Assembly: GCF_052115865.1 (NCBI RefSeq)
Contig: NZ_JBQKME010000003.1
Span: forward strand, 124,001 to 188,000
Reading direction: 5' to 3'
DNA: 64,000 bases
DNA from: Fundicoccus_A sp052115865
GTDB lineage: Bacteria; Bacillota; Bacilli; Lactobacillales; Aerococcaceae
The translations under genes were made by a program, and so were the position numbers. The notes beneath the pieces are model-generated. The model ran no database searches, had not been told where the DNA came from, and saw only the letters and a program-made list of their open reading frames with translations. Shown here in pieces: positions 28,570-36,657 of the stretch (position 1 is its first letter; every line of letters starts with the position of its first letter).

Positions 28570-28597
28570 TTGACAGCTTATATTTAGATGTTATAAT
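28570..28597 (+). promoter_or_regulatory. sigma-A promoter of the mgtA transcript
   Basis: Consensus TTGACA (28570-28575) and TATAAT (28592-28597) with 16-bp spacing. Transcription would begin near 28604, just before the M-box. Confidence 0.88.
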
Positions 28598-28617
28598 AGT
28601 ATAGTAAAACTGAATAA

Positions 28618-28845
28618 GATTTGTTAGGTGAGGCTCCTATGCAAACATAGGCTATTGCCCAAAAATGTCGAGAGACAGGAATGGGTAGGACAGGAATTGA
28701 TCGAGCTAAGGCTTTTCCCAAAATAGCTAAAAACATTATTGTTTTTTACGTTGTATAGTGCTGAAACTCCACGATGAAATCACAAATATTTTTTTTGTGC
28801 CTATTTTTAGAGTCCTCACTTTTTGTGAGGGCTCTATTTTGTTTT
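28618..28845 (+). ncRNA. M-box (ykoK-type) magnesium riboswitch with terminator
   Basis: The 5' part carries M-box core elements: GTTAGGTGAGGCTCCTAT, then TGCCC, GTCGAGAGAC, ATGGGTAGGACAGGAA and a TGCTGAAACTCCACGATG closing segment near 28758-28775. A terminator follows: AGAGTCCTCAC / GTGAGGGCTCT (28809-28819, 28825-28835) and a T-rich tail. In this class Mg2+ binding favours the terminator, shutting off Mg2+ uptake genes. The promoter immediately upstream and mgtA downstream agree with that role. Confidence 0.92.
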
Positions 28846-28949
28846 ACAAATAAATATCTGGAGGTGACGCAGTTGATAAAAAGGTAACATGCAACATTCA
28901 AATGACTCAGATCGTATTAATTAAACATTTAAAAGGAGGTTGAATACAA

Positions 28950-29039
28950 ATGGACGATAGTTGTCGAAGTTATTATTTACAAAATAAGTTGGGAAATTTG
29001 AGCCGTTATTGTCTATTTGTATTCAAGACTTTAATTTAG
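28950..29039 (+). CDS. 29-aa small ORF in the mgtA leader
   Basis: Begins with ATG behind an excellent AAAAGGAGGTTGAATACAA and encodes 29 residues (starts MDDSCRSYY, ends LFVFKTLI). It is not recognised. Twelve-base arms TTGAATACAAAT (28940-28951) and ATTTGTATTCAA (29015-29026) flank it and would pair the start codon region with the end of the ORF. It may be a leader peptide, a regulatory peptide, or a by-product of that RNA structure. Two still smaller ORFs (TTG 28873, 4 codons; ATG 28889, 11 codons) precede it. Confidence 0.45.
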   Translation: MDDSCRSYYLQNKLGNLSRYCLFVFKTLI

Positions 29040-29067
29040 CTCTGTTTCCCAAAAAGGAGGAAATATT

Positions 29068-29151
29068 ATGCAATTCACAATGGAATTCATTTTTTTTATG
29101 AGTATTGCATGGTTTTTACTAAAATTCTTTTGGGGAAAGAAGGGCGAATAA
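29068..29151 (+). CDS. 27-aa small membrane protein upstream of mgtA
   Basis: ATG follows AAAAAGGAGGAAATATT, a near-perfect ribosome site. The product is 27 aa with one hydrophobic segment (FTMEFIFFMSIAWFLLKFFW) and a basic-plus-acidic tail GKKGE, the shape of a single-span membrane peptide. The stop ends one base before the mgtA ATG, so translation is probably coupled. A role as an MgtA-associated subunit or stabiliser, comparable in size to KdpF or MgtR, is inference only. Confidence 0.65.
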   Translation: MQFTMEFIFFMSIAWFLLKFFWGKKGE

Positions 29152-29152
29152 A

Positions 29153-31792
29153 ATGAAAAAAATTACAATGAATTACAATGAAATCGCACGTTTAACGAAT
29201 GAACAATTAAAAGAAAAATTTGATTTAACACATGAAGGTTATACTAATGAACAAGTAGAGAAAATAAGAGAAGAATTTGGATCTAATCATATCGAAAGCG
29301 GTAAAAAACAACCATTTATATTTGAGCTTTTAAAAGCCTATTTCACACCTTTTACCTTGATTTTATTAGTATTGGCCGTTATTTCTTTTATAACAGAATT
29401 TTGGTTTGTTCCTGCTGGCGAAAAGGATCTGTTTACCGTGATCATTATTTTAGCCTTAGTCTTTATTAGTGGAACAATGACGTTAATTCAATCGATTCAA
29501 TCCAATCAAGCAAGTGAAAAGTTACAATCAATGGTAAATGTTACAACATCCGTATTAAGAAATGGGCAATTCAGTGAAATACCAATAAATGATGTTGTCC
29601 TTGGTGATAGAGTTCAATTATCAGCGGGAGATATGATTCCAGCGGATATGCGTTTGACCAATACGAAAGATTTATTTATTTCACAAGCATCGCTGACGGG
29701 AGAAAGTTACCCAGTTGAGAAAAAAGCCCATCCGAAAGTAGTTAAAAATGAATCAACGACTAGTATTGAAAATATTGCTTTTATGGGGAGTAATGTCATT
29801 AGTGGTTCTGCACAAGGTATCGTGATAGCAACTGGAAAGACGACTTTGTTTGGACAAATTGCTGAAGATGTGGCTAGCAAACAACCTCTAACTAATTTTG
29901 AAATCGGGATTAATAAAACATCCATGCTGTTAGTTCGTTTTATGATTGTGATGGCCATTTTAGTTATCCTGATTAATGGCTTTTCAAAGGGTGATTGGTT
30001 ACAAGCAATTCTATTTGGTTTATCCATCGCAGTTGGGTTAACTCCAGAAATGTTGCCCCTCATTGTGACTTCAAACCTTGTCAAAGGATCAAAGACAATG
30101 GCAGAAGAAGGCACTATTGTTAAAAATTTAAATGCTATCCAAAATTTCGGAGCGATAGATGTTTTGTGTACCGATAAGACAGGGACGTTAACTCAAGATA
30201 AAATTGTATTGGAATATCATTTAAATCTCGAAGGTGAAAGTGATAAACGGGTATTACGTCATGCATATCTCAATAGCTACTATCAAACAGGCTTAAAAAA
30301 TTTAATGGACCATGCGGTGATTGAAGCAGCTGAAAAAGAATTAGATATTGCTTCATTTAAATTTGAAAAAGTAGATGAAATTCCATTTGATTTTGTTCGT
30401 CGCAGAATGAGTGTTGTTGTTGAAGATCCAAGCGGAAAAACACAAATGATTACAAAAGGTGCTATCGAAGAAATGCTTTCAATATCAAGCTTTGTAGATT
30501 ACAAAGGAAATGTTGTAGAACTTGATGAAGCGATGAAAGAAAAAATTCTTAAAAATGTTGAAAAATTAAACGGTGAAGGATTCCGTGTTGTCGGTGTTGC
30601 GCAAAAAAATAATCCATCAGTCATCGATGAGTTTTCAATTAAAGATGAGAGTGAAATGGTATTAATCGGCTATTTAGCTTTTCTTGATCCACCAAAAGCA
30701 TCTACCATTGAAGCAATAAAAGCTTTAAAGGAACATCAAGTGAATGTAAAAGTGTTAACCGGTGATAATGCTCTTGTGACACAAGCTGTCTGCAAACAAG
30801 TAGGCATTAATGCTGACTATTATATAAGCGGTGATGAAATAGAGCAGATGTCAGCCAATCAATTAAAAGAAGCCGTTGAATCATGCAATGTTTTCGTGAA
30901 ATTAAGTCCACGTCAAAAAGCGACACTAGTTGAAACATTGAAAGGAAATGGACATGTGGTTGGTTTTATGGGAGATGGTATTAACGATGCGCCTGCAATG
31001 CGGATGGCAGATGTTGGTATTTCAGTCGACAATGCCGTCGATATTGCCAAGGAGTCCGCTGATATTATTTTGCTTGAAAAAGATTTAATGGTATTAGAGC
31101 AAGGTATCATTTCTGGACGCATTGTTTTTGGGAACATTATGAAATATATCAAGATTACAACAAGTTCAAATTTTGGAAATATTTTCTCAGTCCTATTAGC
31201 ATCGATTTTCCTACCATTTTTACCAATGTTACCAATTCAACTACTAACCCTTAACTTAATTTATGATATTTCATGCATGGTTATTCCTTGGGATGTCATG
31301 GATTCAGACTATCTCTATGAGCCTAAAAAATGGAAAGCTGATTCAATCAGTCGTTTCATGGTTTGGTTTGGACCAGTTAGTTCAATTTTCGATATCTTGA
31401 TATTTATTGCCTTATATTTCTTTATTAATCCATCCGTTTTAGCTGGTAACTTTACACAATTAGCAACGGTTCAACAAGAGCAATTTGCGACCTTATTCCA
31501 ATCAGGCTGGTTTGTATTCTCACTATGGTCACAAACATTAGTCCTATACGGATTGCGTACCGAAAAACAATCTTATTTAGAGTCAAAGCCATCCAATATT
31601 TTTATACTCATTACCAGTCTGGCTTTAGTTTTTGGTAGCAGTTTACCTTATACCATACTTGGTGAACATATTAACCTAACTGCACTACCTTTAACATTCT
31701 GGTCATGGATGGCTGCACTTGTAGTTTTATACCTTGGATTAATCAACTATGCAAAGAAAACTTATATCAGACGAAATGGTTATCTTCTGTAA
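29153..31792 (+). CDS. mgtA: magnesium-translocating P-type ATPase
   Basis: P3B-type ATPase of 879 aa for Mg2+ import across the cytoplasmic membrane. Visible motifs: SLTGESYPVEK (actuator, near 181), LTPEMLPLIV in the membrane helix of the ion path, CTDKTGTLTQDK with the phosphorylated Asp (near 340), and GDGINDAPAMR (near 606), with further membrane helices at the C-terminus. AGAAGGGCGAATAAA precedes ATG. The M-box, promoter and two small ORFs upstream place it under Mg2+ control. No terminator is visible between its stop and the ExbB-like gene 74 bases on. Confidence 0.96.
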   Translation: MKKITMNYNEIARLTNEQLKEKFDLTHEGYTNEQVEKIREEFGSNHIESGKKQPFIFELLKAYFTPFTLILLVLAVISFITEFWFVPAGEKDLFTVIIILALVFISGTMTLIQSIQSNQASEKLQSMVNVTTSVLRNGQFSEIPINDVVLGDRVQLSAGDMIPADMRLTNTKDLFISQASLTGESYPVEKKAHPKVVKNESTTSIENIAFMGSNVISGSAQGIVIATGKTTLFGQIAEDVASKQPLTNFEIGINKTSMLLVRFMIVMAILVILINGFSKGDWLQAILFGLSIAVGLTPEMLPLIVTSNLVKGSKTMAEEGTIVKNLNAIQNFGAIDVLCTDKTGTLTQDKIVLEYHLNLEGESDKRVLRHAYLNSYYQTGLKNLMDHAVIEAAEKELDIASFKFEKVDEIPFDFVRRRMSVVVEDPSGKTQMITKGAIEEMLSISSFVDYKGNVVELDEAMKEKILKNVEKLNGEGFRVVGVAQKNNPSVIDEFSIKDESEMVLIGYLAFLDPPKASTIEAIKALKEHQVNVKVLTGDNALVTQAVCKQVGINADYYISGDEIEQMSANQLKEAVESCNVFVKLSPRQKATLVETLKGNGHVVGFMGDGINDAPAMRMADVGISVDNAVDIAKESADIILLEKDLMVLEQGIISGRIVFGNIMKYIKITTSSNFGNIFSVLLASIFLPFLPMLPIQLLTLNLIYDISCMVIPWDVMDSDYLYEPKKWKADSISRFMVWFGPVSSIFDILIFIALYFFINPSVLAGNFTQLATVQQEQFATLFQSGWFVFSLWSQTLVLYGLRTEKQSYLESKPSNIFILITSLALVFGSSLPYTILGEHINLTALPLTFWSWMAALVVLYLGLINYAKKTYIRRNGYLL

Positions 31793-31866
31793 TCAAAATA
31801 AATATTATTAGTGGATAATAATAAAAAATGGTATGATAAATTCATCAGAAACCACATAGAGGATGA

Positions 31867-32418
31867 ATGAATTTGAATTTATTGCAACCAATAATGGATA
31901 ACTTTTTTAAATTTGATTTTATCATTATTTTAATTGCTATCGGAACAGCATTTTTATATGCAAAATGCCTAAACTCAAGTAAACAATTATTGAAAATTTT
32001 AGAACCAAAAGCCAATTTAGCTCTTGGAACGACCACGCGTGATCAACTCAACCACCATTTGGATTACTACTTAGATGCAAAAGGCGAGCACCAAATCCTT
32101 GATAAGTTAAAAGATGTCAATGCCCTTTATATTATGTTCAATAATATTTGTGCCATTTTCCCTCTAATGGGATTATTAGGAACGGTTATTTCTCTAATTC
32201 CAATGGTTGGAACAATGGAAACTGAACTTTTCTTTATGGCATTGACGTCAACTTTTTGGGGAATTGTTTTTGCTATCGTCTTTAAAGCATTAAATGGTAT
32301 CCTCCAGGCACGTGTTGAAGAATCGAATCAAAAAATTAATACTTATTTACTGCGAAAAGATGCCCGTGAAGCTAGAGACCTTTCTCTTTCAGATGAGGGT
32401 GGTATTTTGAATGTTTAA
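31867..32418 (+). CDS. MotA/TolQ/ExbB-like proton channel protein
   Basis: 183-aa membrane protein with three spans: about residues 17-35, 88-112 and 120-144. The pair of signatures expected of TolQ/ExbB is present: PLMGLLGTVISLIPMV in the second span, with the conserved Pro and GLLGT, and MALTSTFWGIVFAIVFKAL in the third, with Thr residues lining the channel. Family members form a pentameric ring that uses proton flow to move a TolR/ExbD dimer. ATG 31867 has GAGG very close; TTG 31873 is an alternative start. Its 3' end overlaps the next gene by 8 bases. Confidence 0.85.
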   Translation: MNLNLLQPIMDNFFKFDFIIILIAIGTAFLYAKCLNSSKQLLKILEPKANLALGTTTRDQLNHHLDYYLDAKGEHQILDKLKDVNALYIMFNNICAIFPLMGLLGTVISLIPMVGTMETELFFMALTSTFWGIVFAIVFKALNGILQARVEESNQKINTYLLRKDAREARDLSLSDEGGILNV

Positions 32419-32914
32419 GCATGAAATGACCATCGACTTAACGCCATTATTAGATGTCGTTTTGATTTTGCTTTTTATGATTTTAACGACACAAAATACA
32501 ACAACACAAGAAACGATCACTGCATTACAAGATGAAGTTTCACAACTTGAACGAAACCAACTACCAACGAACCAATCTGAAGAAGCCTGGTTAAGGACAT
32601 TTCAAGAATCGATTGGTAAGATAAATATCGTCTATCCAACGGATCCAACAAATAATAATATTTTTGCAATCGGAGAAGATGATTACTTATCATTAAAGTC
32701 TGATACGGTGGATCTGTCAACTTGGTTAATCCAACAAGTGGAACGATTCGAAGAAGATGTTATTATCGTCAACTTTAGTTATAATAATGATACGATTTAC
32801 TATCAAGATTATTTAAATATGGTCAATGCGATAACAGCATTGGATAAGGAATTTGACCAAACGATTGTCTATCGTGAAGAAATCATTGATGGTGAATTAA
32901 GTAATCCAGAATAA
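32411..32914 (+). CDS. ExbD/TolR-like membrane protein
   Basis: 167-aa protein with a short cytosolic N-terminus, one membrane span, and an extracytoplasmic domain. The key motif TIDLTPLLDVVLILLFMIL carries the Asp that protonates in ExbD/TolR (Asp15 here). A coiled region (residues about 36-48) and a folded C-terminal domain follow. The overlap with the ExbB-like gene fits a fixed channel-rod pair. No TonB or TolA gene is nearby, as expected without an outer membrane, so its cargo is unknown. Confidence 0.82.
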   Translation: MFKHEMTIDLTPLLDVVLILLFMILTTQNTTTQETITALQDEVSQLERNQLPTNQSEEAWLRTFQESIGKINIVYPTDPTNNNIFAIGEDDYLSLKSDTVDLSTWLIQQVERFEEDVIIVNFSYNNDTIYYQDYLNMVNAITALDKEFDQTIVYREEIIDGELSNPE

Positions 32915-32925
32915 GGAGATTTTTT

Positions 32926-33324
32926 ATGTCAAGAGAAAAGAAATCGAATAACACTTTAAAAACAGCAGGAATAGGGATACTTTTAATTGGATTGATTGGT
33001 TTTGGTGGGAATGAACTAGGTCTTTTCGGACAGGATGGTTTATTTGGTTCAAATAACAACGGTGAAGAAACAACCAATATTTCTTCAACTGAAATAAATG
33101 ATGAAAATGCGATAGAAACGATTCATTTAACTGTTAATGAAGATACCATTTTTTGGAATGACGAAGTCGTCGATGAAGAAACCTTGATTAACAATATAGA
33201 AAATACAGATGAAAATGTTCAATTTACTGTTACCGACCAATCGGCGATTAAAGCTACCTATGACACCCTTATCAATGCCTTGACCGAACATAACCGCGAA
33301 TATACTGAAACACATTTACGTTAA
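32926..33324 (+). CDS. membrane-anchored ExbD-like extracytoplasmic domain protein
   Basis: 132-aa protein: basic N-terminus, one hydrophobic segment (about 13-34), a Gly/Asn-rich linker, then a roughly 75-residue acidic domain. That domain (HLTVNEDTIFWNDEVVDEE, then NVQFTVTDQSAIKATYDTL) has the strand-helix order of the ExbD/TolR periplasmic domain (a strand with a residue stated by the motif, a helix, a strand, a helix). It lacks the channel Asp in its span, so it cannot replace the true ExbD partner but could pair with it. ATAAGGAGATTTTTT precedes ATG. Function not established. Confidence 0.6.
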   Translation: MSREKKSNNTLKTAGIGILLIGLIGFGGNELGLFGQDGLFGSNNNGEETTNISSTEINDENAIETIHLTVNEDTIFWNDEVVDEETLINNIENTDENVQFTVTDQSAIKATYDTLINALTEHNREYTETHLR

Positions 33325-33365
33325 TAAATATCACTGCGTAAAATCAATCAAGTTAGGGGGATTAT

Positions 33366-33977
33366 GTGAAACAAAAAAATGCAAATTTCTACCGTCAAAT
33401 TTTACAATACATTCGAACGAATCCACGTAATAGCATTTTAATTGTTTTATTAATCATTTTTGGCTATTTTGGGATTAACGATTTAGAAGATACATCCGTT
33501 CAAAACAATCAAACAGAAATAAGCACTCCTGTAGCATTTGATGGATCTAATTATAATGTTTTACCAAAAGAACAAAAGATTCCAGCTGAATTCGTATCGG
33601 CTAGAGATGGTGATACGATTGTTGTTTCAGTAAATGGTCATGAAATTAACGTTCGCTATTTGATTATTGATACACCTGAAATGAATTATGATACGGGAAA
33701 TCCAGATCCATATGCTGAAGAAGCCTTAGAAGCAAATCTTGACTATTTGACACAAGCAGATCAAATTTATTTAGAATTTGATGTTGGACCATTTACAGAC
33801 AATTATAATCGTGCTTTAGCCTATGTTTATGCCGATGATATTTTTGTTAACGAAGCTCTCGTTGCGGATGGATTAGCGACAGTCCGCTATTTAAATCCGC
33901 CAAATGTCTCGAAAGAACCAGAATTACGAAAAGCTGAATCCCAAGCCCAAAAAAAACAAATAAATATTTGGAAATAG
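33366..33977 (+). CDS. membrane-anchored thermonuclease (SNase family)
   Basis: 203-aa protein with an N-terminal hydrophobic anchor (about residues 22-36), a short linker and a staphylococcal nuclease fold. Catalytic positions are all present: DGDT (Asp81, Asp83), VRYLIIDTPE with Arg97, Asp102 and Glu105, and DNYNRALAYVY with Arg149. It should be an active phosphodiesterase facing outward if the anchor is N-in. The start is GTG 33366 with TTAGGGGGATTAT before it; ATG 33364 runs straight into a stop. It closes the ExbB/ExbD-like cluster (41-base gap). Confidence 0.88.
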   Translation: MKQKNANFYRQILQYIRTNPRNSILIVLLIIFGYFGINDLEDTSVQNNQTEISTPVAFDGSNYNVLPKEQKIPAEFVSARDGDTIVVSVNGHEINVRYLIIDTPEMNYDTGNPDPYAEEALEANLDYLTQADQIYLEFDVGPFTDNYNRALAYVYADDIFVNEALVADGLATVRYLNPPNVSKEPELRKAESQAQKKQINIWK

Positions 33978-34038
33978 CGATAAAATAAATATCTACAGTC
34001 ATATATTAGATTGAAATGAGAATTTTTAATTTTAACTG

Positions 34039-34067
34039 TTGACATTCTAATTTTTACCCCTTATAAT
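34039..34067 (+). promoter_or_regulatory. promoter of the T-box/M20/met operon
   Basis: TTGACA (34039-34044) and TATAAT (34062-34067), 17-bp spacing, immediately upstream of the T-box leader. Confidence 0.88.
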
Positions 34068-34073
34068 CACATT

Positions 34074-34362
34074 AACAATTAAATATAACTTTATTACTTT
34101 GAAGAGAAGAGTAGTTTATCAAAACAGATAAGAGAGCCCCCCAATGGTGAGAAAGGGCATTGTGAAAATAAATGAAGATGAGCTCGGAGTTACTAATAGG
34201 TTAACGCCTATTAGTCGGTCGCAACCGTTATATTGCCAGGTTTCATAGGAACTGTTGAGGTGTTGTTTGTGAGAACAACATAAATTTGGGTGGTAACACG
34301 GAAATATTTTCGTCCCTTTGTGAATTGCAATACTTTGTATTGTTCACAAAGGGACTTTTTTT
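34074..34362 (+). ncRNA. T-box leader, probably methionine-responsive
   Basis: A roughly 290-nt leader with the T-box sequence GGGTGGTAACACGG (34288-34301) and a terminator GTCCCTTTGTGAA / TTCACAAAGGGAC (34312-34324, 34343-34355) plus a seven-T run. Stem I has the AGTAG...GAA loop-E type pair. The triplet directly after GAA is GAT (34177-34179), while ATG overlaps it one base later (34178-34180). The downstream met genes favour the ATG reading, but this is not settled by eye. Confidence 0.9.
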
Positions 34363-34396
34363 ATTGAAAAAATTATTTATTAAAAGGGGAATATTA

Positions 34397-35602
34397 ATGA
34401 GTCATTATGAAAAAATTGAAAATATAGTTGCAGATCGTTTAGAAGAATATCAAGGATTAGCACTGGCCATACACGATAAACCAGAAGTGAGCAATTATGA
34501 GTTTTTTGCCTGTGAAACTCTTTCTAATCAACTGAAAAGAGAAGGTTTTGACGTCAAAGTTGATGTTGCTGGACATCGAACAGGTTTTGATGCACGTTAT
34601 AAAAGTGATAAAGAAGGACCAACGATTGTCTTTCTAGCAGAATATGATGCTTTACCCGGTATTGGGCATGCTTGTGGCCATAATTTGTTTGGAACAACTT
34701 CATCATTAGCAGCCGTAGCGTTAAAAAATGTAATTGATGAAATTGGTGGAGAAGTTCGGGTTTATGGGACACCTGGTGAAGAAGGTGGCGAAAATGGGAG
34801 TGCTAAAGGAAGTTTTGTAAGAGAAGGCTTTTTAGATGATGTTGATGCTGCTCTATGTGTGCATCCAGGCTACAAAAACGGTTTAACAGGCTTATCTCTA
34901 GCCAATGATCCGGTAGACGTAGAGTTTTTTGGTAAAGCCTCACATGCTTCAGGAGCGCCAGAAAAAGGAATCAATGCTTTAGATGCAATTATATCAGTCT
35001 ATAATAATGCGAATGCACTACGTCAGCACTTAACAGACGATGTTCGTATTCATGGTGTGATTACTCATGGTGGAGATGTTGCCAATGTGGTACCTGACTA
35101 TGCTAGTGCACGCTTTTACTTACGTGCCGCGAATCGAACTACTTTAAATGACTTATATCAAAAATTTGAAAATATTGTTAAGGCAGCGGCCTTAGCAACA
35201 GGAGCAACATACAAATTTGGACTTTTTCAAAATAGTGTCGATAATACTATTCCAACTCCTAGTTTTGATGCTATTTATGCCAAACATTTACGTAGTTATG
35301 GACACGAAGTCGAAGCGAACAAATTAGAAAAGGGTGCTGGTTCAACGGATGTTGGAAATATTAGTCAAGTTGTTCCTACGATTCAACCACACATTAGTAT
35401 TTCCGATGAATATATTGCAGGTCATAGTATTGAATTTAAAGAAGCGGCTCGAAGTGAAAAAGGTTTGGCTTCCATTCAATTAGGGGCGAATGTATTAGCT
35501 AAAACAGCTTACGATTTAATTACTGACAAAGACTTGCTAGAAAGTATTAAAACTGAGCACCAAAGCCAATTAGATAAACAAGTAGCGGGAGAAGCATTAT
35601 GA
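34397..35602 (+). CDS. M20 family amidohydrolase (AbgB/aminoacylase-like)
   Basis: 401-aa metallohydrolase. Motifs: FLAEYDALPGIGHACGHN with metal ligands Asp and His, GTPGEEGGENGSA with the catalytic Glu pair, the dimerisation segment FFGKASHASGAPEKG, and a C-terminal AGHSIEFKEAA. The family removes acyl groups from amino acids or dipeptides. In Lactobacillales such genes accompany methionine ABC transporters, so an N-acyl-methionine or related substrate is plausible but inferred. ATG 34397 follows AAAAGGGGAATATTA; an upstream in-frame start lies inside the T-box terminator and is rejected. It overlaps metN by 4 bases. Confidence 0.82.
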   Translation: MSHYEKIENIVADRLEEYQGLALAIHDKPEVSNYEFFACETLSNQLKREGFDVKVDVAGHRTGFDARYKSDKEGPTIVFLAEYDALPGIGHACGHNLFGTTSSLAAVALKNVIDEIGGEVRVYGTPGEEGGENGSAKGSFVREGFLDDVDAALCVHPGYKNGLTGLSLANDPVDVEFFGKASHASGAPEKGINALDAIISVYNNANALRQHLTDDVRIHGVITHGGDVANVVPDYASARFYLRAANRTTLNDLYQKFENIVKAAALATGATYKFGLFQNSVDNTIPTPSFDAIYAKHLRSYGHEVEANKLEKGAGSTDVGNISQVVPTIQPHISISDEYIAGHSIEFKEAARSEKGLASIQLGANVLAKTAYDLITDKDLLESIKTEHQSQLDKQVAGEAL

Positions 35603-36657
35603 TTGAATTAATAAATGTGAGTAAAACCTTTTCAACTAAGCAGGGGACAGTCACCGCGGTTCAAAAGGTTAATTTAAAAATTGAAACAGGCGATATTTAC
35701 GGGATTATTGGCTACAGTGGTGCTGGAAAGAGTACTTTAGTTCGCTGTATGAATCTGTTGGAGCGACCGGAAACGGGTCAGATCATTGTAGATGGAGAAG
35801 ACCTCATGGTATTTCCAGAAAAGCAACTACGACAAAAACGCCATAAAATCGGAATGATTTTTCAGCATTTTAATTTGTTGAATGCACGAACTGTTTTTGA
35901 TAATGTGGCATTTCCTTTACAATATCAACAATTTACTAAAAAAGAGATTCGACAAAAAGTCGAAGACCTCCTTAAATTAGTAGGTTTAGCAGATAAAGCC
36001 AAAGCTTATCCATCACAGTTATCGGGTGGGCAAAAACAATGAGTGGCTATAGCCCGTGCTTTAGCAAATGATCCAAGCATTTTACTGTGTGATGAAGCGA
36101 CTTCGGCGTTAGATCCACAAACAACGCAATCGATCTTAACTCTATTGAAAGATTTAAATAAAAAGCTCAATTTAACGATTGTGATTATTACGCATGAAAT
36201 GCAAGTCGTTAAATCAATCTGTAATAAAGTTGCTATTATGGACGACGGTTACGTAGTAGAAAAAGGTTCTGTCTTAGATGTTTTTGTTAATCCAAGAGAA
36301 GCTATTACAAAAGATTTCATTAATAGTGTCAATAACACATCTAAGATTGATGAATTACTCCAAAACAATTCAGAAATTGTTAACTTGGAAGCTAACCAAC
36401 GCATCATTCGCTTTGATTTTTATGGAAGGAATACAAAAGAAGCCTTAATTTCTGAAGCTTCGCAGCGATTTAATGTCAAGGCTAGCATTATATTTGCCAA
36501 CGTAGATGTCGTACAGGAAACCGTTATTGGTAGCTTAGTTGTTATTTTAGACGGCGATCCAATGATGCAGAATCAAGCTCTCGAATTTCTTTCAAACCAA
36601 CAAATACGAGTGGAGGTTTTAAAAAATGTCGACAACATTACAAGAATTAGCGCCTAA
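35599..36657 (+). pseudogene. metN: methionine ABC transporter ATP-binding protein, interrupted by TGA
   Basis: The complete frame would give 352 aa: Walker A GYSGAGKST, Q-loop QHFNLL, signature LSGGQKQ, Walker B LLCDEATSALD, H-loop ITHE and a C-terminal NIL-type regulatory domain. A TGA at 36040-36042 replaces the Arg codon of the invariant LSGGQKQR-VAIARAL (CGA or AGA to TGA), cutting the protein at residue 147 inside the ABC signature. No base is lost and the frame continues unchanged. Either a recent nonsense mutation or a sequence error. The next codon is GTG (Val), which could in principle restart translation, but a split ATPase is unlikely to work. Confidence 0.9.

Noticed and set aside
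31867..32914. TonB/Tol outer-membrane energising system
   Set aside because: No TonB, TolA, TolB or Pal-like gene is present and every other feature indicates a monoderm cell.
33364..33366. ATG 33364 as the nuclease start
   Set aside because: The next codon in that frame is TGA; the GTG overlapping it is the open frame.
36043..36657. Second half of metN as an independent ABC ATPase gene
   Set aside because: It lacks a Walker A and starts in the middle of the ABC signature; it is the remainder of one interrupted gene.
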